From assembly GCA_022678445.1 (NCBI GenBank), contig JALBWU010000002.1:62001-126000 (forward strand): a DNA stretch of 64,000 nt, written 5' to 3'. Below, one piece after another: positions 44,601 through 53,011 of the stretch. The stretch comes from Candidatus Aramenus sp. CH1 (lineage in GTDB: Archaea > Thermoproteota > Thermoprotei_A > Sulfolobales > Sulfolobaceae). Below the pieces are notes generated by a model. The model made no database searches, was not told the origin of the DNA, and saw only the letters and a program-made list of their open reading frames with translations. The position numbers and the translations under genes are program-made. Each line of letters starts with the position of its first letter. The first letter of the stretch is position 1.

Positions 44601-45449
44601 ATGTCTAGCTCTAGCGAGATAGGAGCTTTACAGAGGTTAAGACAAGGCGTACTTTACTTCATAATAGTTCCACTTTTGTTATTTCTTGCGCTCGTTTTGG
44701 ACTCCACAGTAGTAGTGCCTATTTTGGCAGGATTAATCTCCTTAGCTTTGATATTCCTAGGTTACGTTAACATCAGGGAAGGCTTCAAGGAGTTACTGAG
44801 TTACGGAAAGGACACGAGCCTAGGTGTAAGCGCCACTTCTATACTGCTAGCGGGAGTGATCGTGACTCTGATAGGGGCTATTTTGACCGTAATAGCTATC
44901 GGGCTTGTCGTGTTGATACTGGGGGTAATAATGTACTTTATAGGCATGATATTGTTGGGTATAGCCTTCTACAACTTGGGAAAGAGCTACAATAACTCAA
45001 CGCTCAGCGCTGCCGGTATACTGATGGCGATACCGATAGGGATAGTTCAGTTTATAGGGGAGATACTTGCGTACGTCGAGTTAGGCCACTTGGTAAATAC
45101 GCTCCAAGTGTACCCTCAACAGCCCGGCCAGTTCCAGCCATTCCCTCCTCAGCCTCCCCAAGGCCAACCTACTCAAGGCTTCTACCAAGTTGGGACTGGG
45201 GTCATAAGGAGTAATGGGGCTGTCACCGTCACGGTGTACAGTCCATATTCTGTCAGCGTGTCTTACGCAGAGCTCGTCAACTTTGGCTTAACTACCACTT
45301 CTATAACTCCCACTTTCCTTTCCCAAGGCAATAACGTGATAACAATAAACTTTGGCGGCGTGACAAACCTGTCGCCCGGCACGACGTACACGGTGAGGAT
45401 ACATCTAATTAACGGTCAAGCCATTGACGCGATCGTCATGTGCCAGTAG
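44601..45449 (+). CDS. DUF973-type membrane protein
   Basis: A 282-aa protein of a family (DUF973) common in Sulfolobales. Five to six membrane helices occupy residues 15-160; a Pro/Gln-rich linker (PQQPGQFQPFPPQPPQGQP, about 174-192) follows; and the last 85 residues form a Thr/Ser-rich beta domain (TVTVYSPYSVSVSYAELV) ending in a cysteine. The linker and beta domain probably lie at the cell exterior. No function is established. The TATA-like TTTATTTTCC (44571-44580) lies about 26 nt before the start. Confidence 0.7.
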   Translation: MSSSSEIGALQRLRQGVLYFIIVPLLLFLALVLDSTVVVPILAGLISLALIFLGYVNIREGFKELLSYGKDTSLGVSATSILLAGVIVTLIGAILTVIAIGLVVLILGVIMYFIGMILLGIAFYNLGKSYNNSTLSAAGILMAIPIGIVQFIGEILAYVELGHLVNTLQVYPQQPGQFQPFPPQPPQGQPTQGFYQVGTGVIRSNGAVTVTVYSPYSVSVSYAELVNFGLTTTSITPTFLSQGNNVITINFGGVTNLSPGTTYTVRIHLINGQAIDAIVMCQ

Positions 45450-45536
45450 GATAGATTTTATAAAAGTTCGTATATGAAACATTTAACGCCTTTTGAAAGA
45501 AACCTTTATTTTTAGATATATCTATGATACCTTATA

Positions 45537-47114
45537 ATGTATGACGCGATTCTCTCGGCAGATAGAGGATCGTTCACCGACTACAACGGCTCTAGCGTAC
45601 TAGGCTACGTGGCGTGTATGCCCTATAGACTAGTGCCAAGGGTGTTCATGGACAAGTTCTTCACCCCTCCCGTGAAGACCGACAAGGAGGGGAAGGCTAT
45701 CTACGCTCCGTACGCCTTGAGGAAGATCGAGGCAGTGTTGGTAAATTCGGGGTTCAAGGTCGCCGTGATCCCGCCAGAGAGGCTCCACGCCTTCGCCGGG
45801 AAGACGAGGGTAGTTGGCTTCACTGTTCACGATCCCTTTGGCCTCAACCCTGTGAGTGCAAAGCTCTCTTTCCTATTCGGAGGAGGACCAACCTGGACAG
45901 CTAAGTTCTTTCAGGAGTTCGGTGAAGAGGTAAAGGGGCTAAAGCAAAGGTATGGCTTTAAGGTGATAGCAGGAGGGCCAGGGGCGTGGGAGCTAAGCCT
46001 TGCAAAGCCGGAGTGGATTGACGTCCTCTTCTTGAACGAGGCTGAGTTGGAGCTCCCGAAGGTGGTAAAAGCCTTGTTAGACAACCAAGAAGTGCCGAGG
46101 ATAGTTCACGGGAAGAGCCCGAAAGCAGATCAAATCCCATCAATAGTTAACCCGGCCAGACTGGGGGAAGTGCAGATAACTAGGGGGTGCCCAAGGGGTT
46201 GTAAGTTCTGTTCCATAACCCCGGAGACGTTTAGGTCAATTCCACTGGACGTGATCAAGAAGGAGGTAGAGGTTAATCTAAAGGGCGGGATAAGGAGGGT
46301 CGAGTTCATCACCGACGACATCATGCTCTACGGTTCCCAGAAGCTTAGGACCAATCACGACGCCATAGTCAAGCTCTTTACCGAGGTAATGGGGATGGGG
46401 GTGGACGGTATATGGTTCCCCCATATCTCGGCCCCAGCAGTGAGGGAAAGCCCCAAGACCGTGAGGGCAATGTCTGAGATAGCGAGGTATGACGTGGACA
46501 GGGCTGCGGCCCCTGTAGTTGGACTTGAGACGGGGAGCGTGAAGATCATGGAGAAGTACATGTCTGCAAAGGCGTTCCCTTGGACTCCGAGGGAGTGGAG
46601 GGACGTTATCATAGACGCCACTGGCATCATGAACGATAACTACATCTACCCCTGCTACACAATGACAATAGGCTACCCTGAGGAGACTGAAGAGGACTTG
46701 AAGCAAAGCATAGACCTCGTCCAGTCCATAATAGACCACAAGTTCACTGCGTGGGTGTTCCCGTTGCCCGTGATACCAATATCTACTACCTACATAGCGA
46801 AGAACCCATATCCCAAGCCTGAGACCCTCCCGGAGGACTACTGGGACCTGCTCTACATCTCGTGGAAGTACAACCTCAAGGTTACTAGGGAGCTCGTGCC
46901 CATTCTCACTGGTGGGATAAGGAACAAGTTCGTCAAGAGGCTTGTGGTTACTATGATAAACAAGACCTTCTCTAATATCGAGGAGATCTTCAAGGCGCTG
47001 AAGGAGACCAAGGGCGAGTACTCTAAGACTTTCTCTAACGTTAACTTGAACAGCATAATAGGGGTGATTAAAGCAATTTATTGGCTAGTTAGGCTAAGCG
47101 CGAAGCCCGCATAA
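45537..47114 (+). CDS. B12-binding/radical SAM enzyme
   Basis: A 525-aa enzyme with an N-terminal cobalamin-binding-like domain (about 1-190, including VIAGGPGAWEL) and a radical SAM domain whose cluster motif is RGCPRGCKFC (CxxxCxxC, about residues 218-227), followed by FITDDIMLYG and the GLETGS strand of the SAM site. The N-terminal pattern YDAILSADRGSFTDYNG and APYALRKIEA belong to a family of archaeal radical SAM proteins. GDGT ring synthases (Grs) of Sulfolobus are B12/radical SAM enzymes of similar size, so a membrane-lipid role is possible; this is not decided here. Own promoter (CTTTATTTTTAG, about 28 nt upstream). Confidence 0.75.
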   Translation: MYDAILSADRGSFTDYNGSSVLGYVACMPYRLVPRVFMDKFFTPPVKTDKEGKAIYAPYALRKIEAVLVNSGFKVAVIPPERLHAFAGKTRVVGFTVHDPFGLNPVSAKLSFLFGGGPTWTAKFFQEFGEEVKGLKQRYGFKVIAGGPGAWELSLAKPEWIDVLFLNEAELELPKVVKALLDNQEVPRIVHGKSPKADQIPSIVNPARLGEVQITRGCPRGCKFCSITPETFRSIPLDVIKKEVEVNLKGGIRRVEFITDDIMLYGSQKLRTNHDAIVKLFTEVMGMGVDGIWFPHISAPAVRESPKTVRAMSEIARYDVDRAAAPVVGLETGSVKIMEKYMSAKAFPWTPREWRDVIIDATGIMNDNYIYPCYTMTIGYPEETEEDLKQSIDLVQSIIDHKFTAWVFPLPVIPISTTYIAKNPYPKPETLPEDYWDLLYISWKYNLKVTRELVPILTGGIRNKFVKRLVVTMINKTFSNIEEIFKALKETKGEYSKTFSNVNLNSIIGVIKAIYWLVRLSAKPA

Positions 47115-47197
47115 TTTTTCCCCGTTTTTCTCTATCTAGACACGCAAGTAGTATTAGTAGAAAGGTAAAAAAGGGTTTCACCCCAAGCTACTTCACC

Positions 47198-47707
47198 ATG
47201 CTTACAGAGGATCAAGTGATTTCAGCGATAAAGGAGCTGTACAACGGAAGGCCCGTGCCTTATTCCAAGATTAAGAAGAAGCTCAAGGTGGACGGGGAAG
47301 AGGTAACGTGGATATTGGAAAAGCTGGAAAGGGAGGGTAAGTTGAGGAAAGTGGAAGTGGGTGGGGGGAAGTCTTTCGAGCCCGTGGAGGGGGTCGACAA
47401 GATAGACCTGGTGTTGACAGAGGTAAAGCAACTCCGGGAAGAGGTGAGAAAGCTCCAAGAGCTCTACTCTGACAGGAAGAGGGTTAGCGAGAGCGCCTTT
47501 GACGAGATCTACGAGAAGGTCAAGGACAACTTGGGCTACGCCCACCTTTCCGCCATAAGGGTCGAGATGGGGCTCTCAAAGGAGGAGTTCTACTCAAAGA
47601 TGGGTAAACACGTAGAGGAGCACTACGACCTCATTGCGGGAGGCGATGAGGGCTTCGTCAGGAAGGGCTCGGTGTACGGCATAGTTAGGAGGAGGAGGTC
47701 AAGATGA
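47198..47707 (+). CDS. Winged-helix protein with coiled coil, partner of the AAA ATPase
   Basis: A 169-aa protein. Residues 1-65 form a winged helix (SAIKELYNGRPVPYSKIKKKLKVDGEEVTWILEKLEREGKL). Residues 70-95 form a coiled coil (VLTEVKQLREEVRKLQELY). The C-terminal part (about 100-160) is helical with a short strand and ends in RRRRSR. It overlaps the ATPase gene by 4 nt (ATGA at 47704-47707), so the two proteins are made in step and probably interact. Role unknown; DNA binding is likely. Confidence 0.7.
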   Translation: MLTEDQVISAIKELYNGRPVPYSKIKKKLKVDGEEVTWILEKLEREGKLRKVEVGGGKSFEPVEGVDKIDLVLTEVKQLREEVRKLQELYSDRKRVSESAFDEIYEKVKDNLGYAHLSAIRVEMGLSKEEFYSKMGKHVEEHYDLIAGGDEGFVRKGSVYGIVRRRRSR

Positions 47708-49038
47708 TCTGCAAAATACCTAAGGTAACCGTGACCACTTGGAACAGCAACGACGTCATACTCGTCGGCCCTACGTATAGGCAGTTCCTGCAGAAGACGC
47801 TTGAGGCAGTGAGGAACAAGGACATCGCGTCCACTATAGGCCAGCCCGGGATGGGGAAGACCACCATCTTGAGGAAGGCCTATAGCTCCTTGAGTTCTCT
47901 TGCCTTCTTCCTAGACTTGTCCAGTAAGGGCGAAATAGAGGAGGAGTTTTGGAGCAAGGTGGATAAAGCACAGCTTAGGGCACTGGTGGTCGAGAAGCTG
48001 AGGGCCAAGAAGGGGAAGCTCGGCTACTCCTTCTTCAAGAGGCTAATGGGAGTGAAGTTCGAGGACTGGCTCGAGAAGGCCTGCGACAAGTACTCAGACA
48101 GGGACTTGAGGATCTACTGTATGTCTTACTCAAGGGACTTCGACGGCATGATAAAGCTCCTCTTAGACTTGAGAGGGATCACAGAACTTTCGCTCTTCAT
48201 AGACGAGGTAAGGGAGTCCCACCTAGCAAAGATACACAGGCTGATCAACGCAGGGCTCGAAATCCCAGTGATCATGGCAATCCCGACAGACGCCTACAGC
48301 AGGGTAACCGACTTGGCAATAAGGAGGAGGTTGGACGAGAGCAGGATATCCCTGGACAACAGCCTTACGGAGCAGGACATCAAGGAGATTGTGGACGCCT
48401 ACTGCCCCCAGCTCTCAGAAGAGCTCTTCCCTATAGTCCTCTCATTGTGGAAGGGTAGGGAGCTGAACACCGTGAGCTCCATGCTCCAGTTTGTGAAGTC
48501 CCAAGTTGACAAGCTGTCTGAGGAGTGCAAGGAGGACGTCTCCTGCTATAAGAAGAAGCTGTTGGAGTCCCACTCACTGAAGAACCCAGAGAGCGACTCC
48601 AAGGACCTCGAGAGGATGATCAGGGAGACGCTCAGCTCAATGGCCAGCGAGCTCGGCATAAGCTACGTCCACCCTAGGGGTAAGAGGGTGGAGGTCAAGG
48701 GCAAGTACGTTACCGTGGGCATCTTCTTCTTAAAGGACAGCCTCGCCTACTTGGGGATGGTTAAGCTCATGAACGACGACAAGGAAGAGGACGAGGAGGT
48801 GAAGCTGTTGTCGTCGGTGGAGAAGGTAGAGCACGAGAAGAAGGAGTACGTGGTCGCAAAGAAGTTCGTGATAACCAACTCCCAGAGCCTAAACGCGTTC
48901 GGTAACGTGAAGGTGGAGGTCACGACAATGGAGGCGGTGAGGATCTTGCAAGGGGACAGCTTGATCCTAGAGGAGAAGCTAAAGGAACTCTTCTCGGGCT
49001 TTGCCGAAAAGAAGGACGAAGTACAAGTGACCAGCTAA
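47704..49038 (+). CDS. AAA+/STAND-like ATPase paired with a winged-helix protein
   Basis: A 444-aa ATPase. Walker A is GQPGMGKTT (residues 46-54); Walker B is LSLFIDE (162-168, D167/E168); the sensor and arginine-finger region includes LAIRRRLDESRI (about 208-220). The fold resembles archaeal Orc1/Cdc6-like or AAA_16 ATPases. The last 130 residues form a separate alpha/beta domain (VEVKGKYVTVGIFFLKDSLAYLGMVKL...) with no recognised match; this part contains strands resembling PD-(D/E)xK or sensing domains, but no catalytic triad is evident. Translationally coupled to the winged-helix gene. It may drive DNA remodelling or defence; neither is shown. Confidence 0.65.
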   Translation: MICKIPKVTVTTWNSNDVILVGPTYRQFLQKTLEAVRNKDIASTIGQPGMGKTTILRKAYSSLSSLAFFLDLSSKGEIEEEFWSKVDKAQLRALVVEKLRAKKGKLGYSFFKRLMGVKFEDWLEKACDKYSDRDLRIYCMSYSRDFDGMIKLLLDLRGITELSLFIDEVRESHLAKIHRLINAGLEIPVIMAIPTDAYSRVTDLAIRRRLDESRISLDNSLTEQDIKEIVDAYCPQLSEELFPIVLSLWKGRELNTVSSMLQFVKSQVDKLSEECKEDVSCYKKKLLESHSLKNPESDSKDLERMIRETLSSMASELGISYVHPRGKRVEVKGKYVTVGIFFLKDSLAYLGMVKLMNDDKEEDEEVKLLSSVEKVEHEKKEYVVAKKFVITNSQSLNAFGNVKVEVTTMEAVRILQGDSLILEEKLKELFSGFAEKKDEVQVTS

Positions 49039-49229
49039 GGTATAGGTAACATTTATGTTAACTCCTTAATTATCAAGGAAGTAGCGTTCTGTCACGCTAT
49101 TTAAATTTTCTCCTTCTTTAACGGGGGTTATCGTGTTTATATAACAGTTTACGTTCTCTTGGAATACCTTGAAAATTATAATAATAATTTAAGTATTGAA
49201 GTTAGCAAAAGAATATTTTTTATTAATAA

Positions 49230-49240
49230 TTTTTATATAA
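49230..49240 (+). promoter_or_regulatory. TATA box of the DUF2173 gene
   Basis: TTTTTATATAA, centred about 35 nt before the ATG at 49271, giving a leader of roughly 10 nt. The 190 nt upstream are very A/T-rich and hold no gene. Confidence 0.5.
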
Positions 49241-49270
49241 ACGAAATAATATGGTATACTTAGACCTAAA

Positions 49271-49609
49271 ATGGCGTCCAAGCTAGACCGCCTAATGCAA
49301 CTAAAGGGAGCTATAGCGGCAGGAGAGTTCACAGCAGACGGGAAGCTAGTGGAGTACAAGGGACAACTGAGCAAGGAATTGGCAGAGATGGTTGCCATGA
49401 TGTGCGCCGCCAACAGCCTAATGGGGAAGATGCAAGCAGAGGGCTTCACTAAGTTCAGCGGAATGAAGTGGACCCCGTTCCACGGCTGGGCAGTGGCTGC
49501 AGGAGACTACGCCGTGTGCGTCATGGGCAACTACGGGGTTTTCGTGGAACTGGAGAAGGCAGACTTCAACGAGATTTTCAAGACGTTAATGGTAGTGGCG
49601 AGAAGCTAA
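49271..49609 (+). CDS. DUF2173-family protein (full-length, soluble)
   Basis: A 112-aa protein typical of DUF2173, common in sulfur-oxidising archaea and bacteria. It starts with LDRLMQLKGAIAAGEFTADGK, then LAEMVAMMCAANSLMGKMQAEG, then a Trp/Pro core (GMKWTPFHGWAVAAGDYAVCVMG) and a last helix. The alternation of strands and helices (GAIAAGEF, AVCVMGNYGVFVEL) recalls roadblock/LC7 proteins, which dimerise; that fold is an inference. The cysteines (in MMCAAN and AVCVMG) and the abundant Met/Trp make it a plausible redox or small-molecule sensor. It is related to the two genes at 2-723. Confidence 0.75.
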   Translation: MASKLDRLMQLKGAIAAGEFTADGKLVEYKGQLSKELAEMVAMMCAANSLMGKMQAEGFTKFSGMKWTPFHGWAVAAGDYAVCVMGNYGVFVELEKADFNEIFKTLMVVARS

Positions 49610-49628
49610 GAGAAGCTAAAAACCTTTT

Positions 49629-50720
49629 TTACCTTTCCACTACCTTTCTGACGTTTTTGTCGAAGGGCGAGTAGATTATCCCCTTTTCCGTTATTATGGC
49701 GGTAACGTACTTCGGAGGGGTAACGTCAAACACCGGGTTGTAAACTTTCACCCCCTCTGGCGCTATTGGCACTCCCCTCACAGTCCTGACCTCGTTTGGA
49801 TCCCTTTCCTCTATTACCACATCCTCTACCCTGCTCTTTAAGTCGAACGTGCTGGTGGGAGCAAGGGCATAGAAGGGTATTCCCAGTTCGTGGGCTATGA
49901 CCGCCTCTTTGAATGTACCTATCTTGTTGAATACGTGGCCGTCGGCCAGTATCCTGTCCGCCCCCACCATCACGCTGTTCACCATCCCCTTGTACATGAC
50001 TAGGCCCACCGCGGTGTCCGCGATCAGCGTTACCGGGATACCCTCGGCCATCAGTTCGTACACAGTGAGTCTGCTACCCTGGAGCCACGGCCTGGTCTCA
50101 GGGGCTATTACCGAGACCTTCATACCTAGGGCGTGAGCTACCTTCACGGGGGCTAGCGCGGTGCCCAAACCCGTGCCAGTAGCTAGACCTCCTGCGTTGC
50201 ACTGGGTCAATATGGTATCCCCCTCGTTTACCTTCTCCAGACCGTAGAGTCCCATCTGCAACTCTGCCTCGTACTCCTCGTCGTATATTTTCTTAGCCTC
50301 GGCCTTCATGAGGTCCATGAGTTCCCTTACGTTCTTGACCAACCCGTTCTCAACGGCATTCCTAGCTACGTTTAACATGCGGGAAGTGGCCCAGCTCAAG
50401 TTGACCGCAGTGGGTCTCGCCCTGTCTAAGGTCGCCTTGGCCCTCGACAGGGAAGAAAGTGCCTCCTCTAGGGTAGAGGAGTTGAGTAATGCCGTAACCA
50501 TACCGTAAGCCCCAGTGATGCCTATCGCCGGCGCCCCCCTAACCTTCATCTGCCTTATTGCGTCAGCCACTTCCTCTGGCGTTCTGGTCTCTACGAACGC
50601 CTTCTCAAAGGGCAAGGCTGACTGATCCAGGAGGACAAGAACGTTCCTCTGGTCGTCCCAGTTCAAAGGTACAAGCTTTGGTCTGTACATTTCCTTTAAT
50701 TCCTTGAGTGATATCTTCAT
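49629..50720 (-). CDS. mtnA: S-methyl-5-thioribose-1-phosphate isomerase
   Basis: Enzyme of the methionine salvage pathway, isomerising methylthioribose-1-phosphate to methylthioribulose-1-phosphate; the close relatives aIF2B and ribose-1,5-bisphosphate isomerase share the fold. Assigning MtnA rests on [14 protein letters not shown], the catalytic cysteine in [10 protein letters not shown], and the catalytic Asp in VGADRI followed by NKIGT. Length (363 aa) fits. The convergent gap to the DUF2173 gene is only 19 nt and contains a shared T-rich terminator-like run (CCTTTTTTACC, 49623-49633). Confidence 0.9.
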   Translation of the reverse strand: MKISLKELKEMYRPKLVPLNWDDQRNVLVLLDQSALPFEKAFVETRTPEEVADAIRQMKVRGAPAIGITGAYGMVTALLNSSTLEEALSSLSRAKATLDRARPTAVNLSWATSRMLNVARNAVENGLVKNVRELMDLMKAEAKKIYDEEYEAELQMGLYGLEKVNEGDTILTQCNAGGLATGTGLGTALAPVKVAHALGMKVSVIAPETRPWLQGSRLTVYELMAEGIPVTLIADTAVGLVMYKGMVNSVMVGADRILADGHVFNKIGTFKEAVIAHELGIPFYALAPTSTFDLKSRVEDVVIEERDPNEVRTVRGVPIAPEGVKVYNPVFDVTPPKYVTAIITEKGIIYSPFDKNVRKVVER

Positions 50721-50869
50721 GTGGAAAGATTAACGAGAGTAGGTAAAAATCTTTCCGAGCACAAAAGCACGGTAAATGAGGTGCTTGGATAATATAACCT
50801 TCTCTCCAGAACTGAACGAGATAAAAGCGGGGGATTAATTGAAAAACGGGTTCCCTTGAAACATTTTTA

Positions 50870-52432
50870 CTACTTAACTTCTTGTCTCCTTTCCTCTTCA
50901 ACTATGTTGACAGTCTTCCCTATCTTGTTCCTTATTTCCGGCTTCTTCTTCCATGTCCACAGCGAGTAGGCTATCGTGAAGGCTAAGTACACCGTGGAGG
51001 CAATGACTGCCTGCGTGTACGGGAAGACTGGAGGCCACACGCTGGTGTACAGCACGAAGGCGAATATGCCGGTGGCTACGGTTGGGAAGGCGTAGTGCTG
51101 AATTAGGTGGATGGCGCCTTGTTCAGTCCAAAGTGCCCTCTCCTTTAGCCTGTAGAAAAGCACCGACACCGAGGTGTTCATGGTCACGTGGGTCACCACT
51201 AGCCCCACTAGGGCCATTGTGGTCAAGAATCCGAACGCATTCTCTAGGGCGTTGATTACTTGGGTTGAAGTCGCTGGTAGGCTGAGCATCTGAACTGGGC
51301 TTACGCCAGAGAAGTAGCCTGCTATGAAGCCCGCTATTACCGCAATTACGGTGGAAGACACTCCGACGAACGCCAATGCCTTAGTGGGCGTGACGAACTT
51401 CCTGTCCACGTACGCAAAGAACTTGGGGAGCACCCCGTCCCTAGCCATGGCAAAGTAGACCCTACCTGCGTTGGACTGCATTGCGACGCTGTCGGAGAAC
51501 GCCGAGTTGAAGGCAAAGAGAGCCAGCAGGAGCCCTCCAGCGATACCCATGTACTCGGTGTACACTATTATCCCTGGAATACCGCTGTTGGTGAAGCTCA
51601 TCATGTTGTCCACTCCCCAGCCCACGGTTAGCGCGTAGGCTACCTCGGTCAGCACTGCCCCGACTATGAACACCCCCATCATCAGTGCCTTCCTTATGGA
51701 CTTAGAGTGTTTCGCCTCTTCCCCTAGGGGCGCTGAACCGCCATAGCCTATGAAGCTTGTTATCCCAAATATCATGCCCAAGCCCAGCGCTGCCAGGGGC
51801 CCTCCCAACGGGGCGAACTGGCTACCGTACACTTGGTTCCACGCGAACGGGTTGAAGACGTTGATTGTGTTATCAGGGGCCTTCAGGATAACTATCAAGC
51901 TAGTCGCGGCCAAGAAGGCAACTTCTGCGAGCGCCGCGTACCTAATGTACTTCATCTGGGGCCTTATGCCGACCATCGCCAACGCTATCGGCGCCATTAT
52001 GAACACTACAATAAGCGGTATCCATACCCAGCCAGGGAGGGAGATGCCCCAGAAGTGGTTGAGCACGCCGGGTAGTACTATCCCTCCCACGTAGATGGGT
52101 ATAGCTGCTGTACTCACTATCTGGTACATCGGGTACATTAGTCCAACTACCATTGCAGCCCTTGGGCCAAAGGCAGTAGCCACGTAACCATAGTAGCCCC
52201 CAGCGCTAGCGTGTCTCTTGGCTAGGTGGTATAGGGTGTTGACCTCAAGGTACATCACTGCCATAGCCAGCAGGAACGCCAACGGCGTCAGCACGAACGC
52301 GGCGGCAGCAGCTGACGTTATGAACGCCACTGTGTCGCAAGCTGGAGCCATTGCGGCTATCTCTTGTCCTAGGGCCTCCAACGTCCCGACTACTCCCTTT
52401 TTGAGCCTTGGAACCTCTTGCTGATCGCTCAT
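50870..52432 (-). CDS. APC-superfamily amino acid permease
   Basis: A 520-aa polytopic transporter with 12-14 helices. The N-terminal ATLEALGQEIAAMAPACDTVAFITSAAA-type region (GTLEALGQEIAAMAPACD) is that of archaeal amino acid permeases, and KRHASAGGYYGYVATAFG follows helix 2 as in the family. The central segment SFIGYGGSAPLGEEAKHSKS (YGG...GEE) is the helix 6 substrate region. Substrate unknown. A minus-strand TATA box (TTTTTATATT, 52454-52463) lies 26 nt upstream of the ATG at 52432. Confidence 0.88.
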   Translation of the reverse strand: MSDQQEVPRLKKGVVGTLEALGQEIAAMAPACDTVAFITSAAAAAFVLTPLAFLLAMAVMYLEVNTLYHLAKRHASAGGYYGYVATAFGPRAAMVVGLMYPMYQIVSTAAIPIYVGGIVLPGVLNHFWGISLPGWVWIPLIVVFIMAPIALAMVGIRPQMKYIRYAALAEVAFLAATSLIVILKAPDNTINVFNPFAWNQVYGSQFAPLGGPLAALGLGMIFGITSFIGYGGSAPLGEEAKHSKSIRKALMMGVFIVGAVLTEVAYALTVGWGVDNMMSFTNSGIPGIIVYTEYMGIAGGLLLALFAFNSAFSDSVAMQSNAGRVYFAMARDGVLPKFFAYVDRKFVTPTKALAFVGVSSTVIAVIAGFIAGYFSGVSPVQMLSLPATSTQVINALENAFGFLTTMALVGLVVTHVTMNTSVSVLFYRLKERALWTEQGAIHLIQHYAFPTVATGIFAFVLYTSVWPPVFPYTQAVIASTVYLAFTIAYSLWTWKKKPEIRNKIGKTVNIVEEERRQEVK

Positions 52433-52788
52433 ATATTTAGGGTAACCCTAATAATATAAAAATTTGTCGCTAGCGGAGTCTAAGCAAACAGAGACTATGG
52501 AGAATTGGCTGTGCCGTAAAGCTCGAAAGTTTGCCGTTAAGTTTATACATAACGGTGTTCTCTCGGAGTGGAAAACTCAGCTGTACCAACCCTACTCTTT
52601 GAAATAAGAAATGTTACAGAAGCTAAGGTCTTTGGGTCAGGAAGCCTATAATGTTAAAGAAAGAGGGTTAGAAGAATAGCCTTATTCTCAAGCCCTTATA
52701 TTATGGAGATTGCTCACTATTACGTACTTATCTTATCATAAATTGATACTATTAGTTGACAAAGATTAAAGTTACATTAAACGTGCTA
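52433..52788. other. 356-nt intergenic region
   Basis: No coding ORF. The first 40 nt hold the promoter of the amino acid permease. A short inverted repeat CCGTTA...TAACGG occurs at about 52535-52556. Around 52700-52775 there is a segment (GGAGATTG, CACTATTACG, GATACTATTAGTTGACA) loosely similar to segments upstream of 33602 and 60790. The 52590-52700 part shows no recognisable feature. Confidence 0.4.
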
Positions 52789-52968
52789 TTATTTTCTTAA
52801 TTTTAACTTACCAACGAACAGTAGCACCTTCTTTCCCATTAACTCGGTTTCAATAGCGTAAAATGGTCTCATTTCGATTAGCCTTTCTCCCTGGATTTCA
52901 ACCCTCTTAACCTTAATCTCTTTAGATCTGTACCCCTTTTCTTTTAGTTTATCAATAATATTTTGCAT
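52789..52968 (-). CDS. 59-aa basic small protein
   Basis: A 59-residue protein from the ATG at 52968 to a TAA at 52789-52791. It begins MQNIIDKLKEKGYRSKEIKV and ends LLFVGKLKLRK; the middle (KRVEIQGERLIEMRPFYAIETELMGKKVLLF) looks like a small alpha-beta-beta fold with many Lys/Glu. The start has a perfect TTTTAAAA box at 52992-52999, 26-27 nt upstream, and the stop is followed by A/T-rich sequence. No family recognised; a nucleic-acid-binding or regulatory peptide is possible. Confidence 0.6.
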   Translation of the reverse strand: MQNIIDKLKEKGYRSKEIKVKRVEIQGERLIEMRPFYAIETELMGKKVLLFVGKLKLRK

Positions 52969-52990
52969 GTTATTATATGTGTGTATGAAG

Positions 52991-53000
52991 GTTTTAAAAA
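52991..53000 (-). promoter_or_regulatory. TATA box of the 59-aa protein gene
   Basis: TTTTTAAAAC on the minus strand, centred 27 nt before the ATG at 52968. It supports the small gene as real. Confidence 0.55.
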
Positions 53001-53011
53001 ACTTTTTTCCT

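Noticed and set aside
46278-46739. Minus-strand ORF of 153 codons inside the radical SAM gene
   Set aside because: The radical SAM domain is continuous across this stretch, and the antisense translation is rich in His, Cys and Pro without any recognisable fold.
52535-52556. Inverted repeat CCGTTA...TAACGG as an operator or terminator
   Set aside because: Arms of 6 bp around a 10-nt spacer are expected by chance in A/T-rich sequence, and it is not placed near a promoter that needs one.
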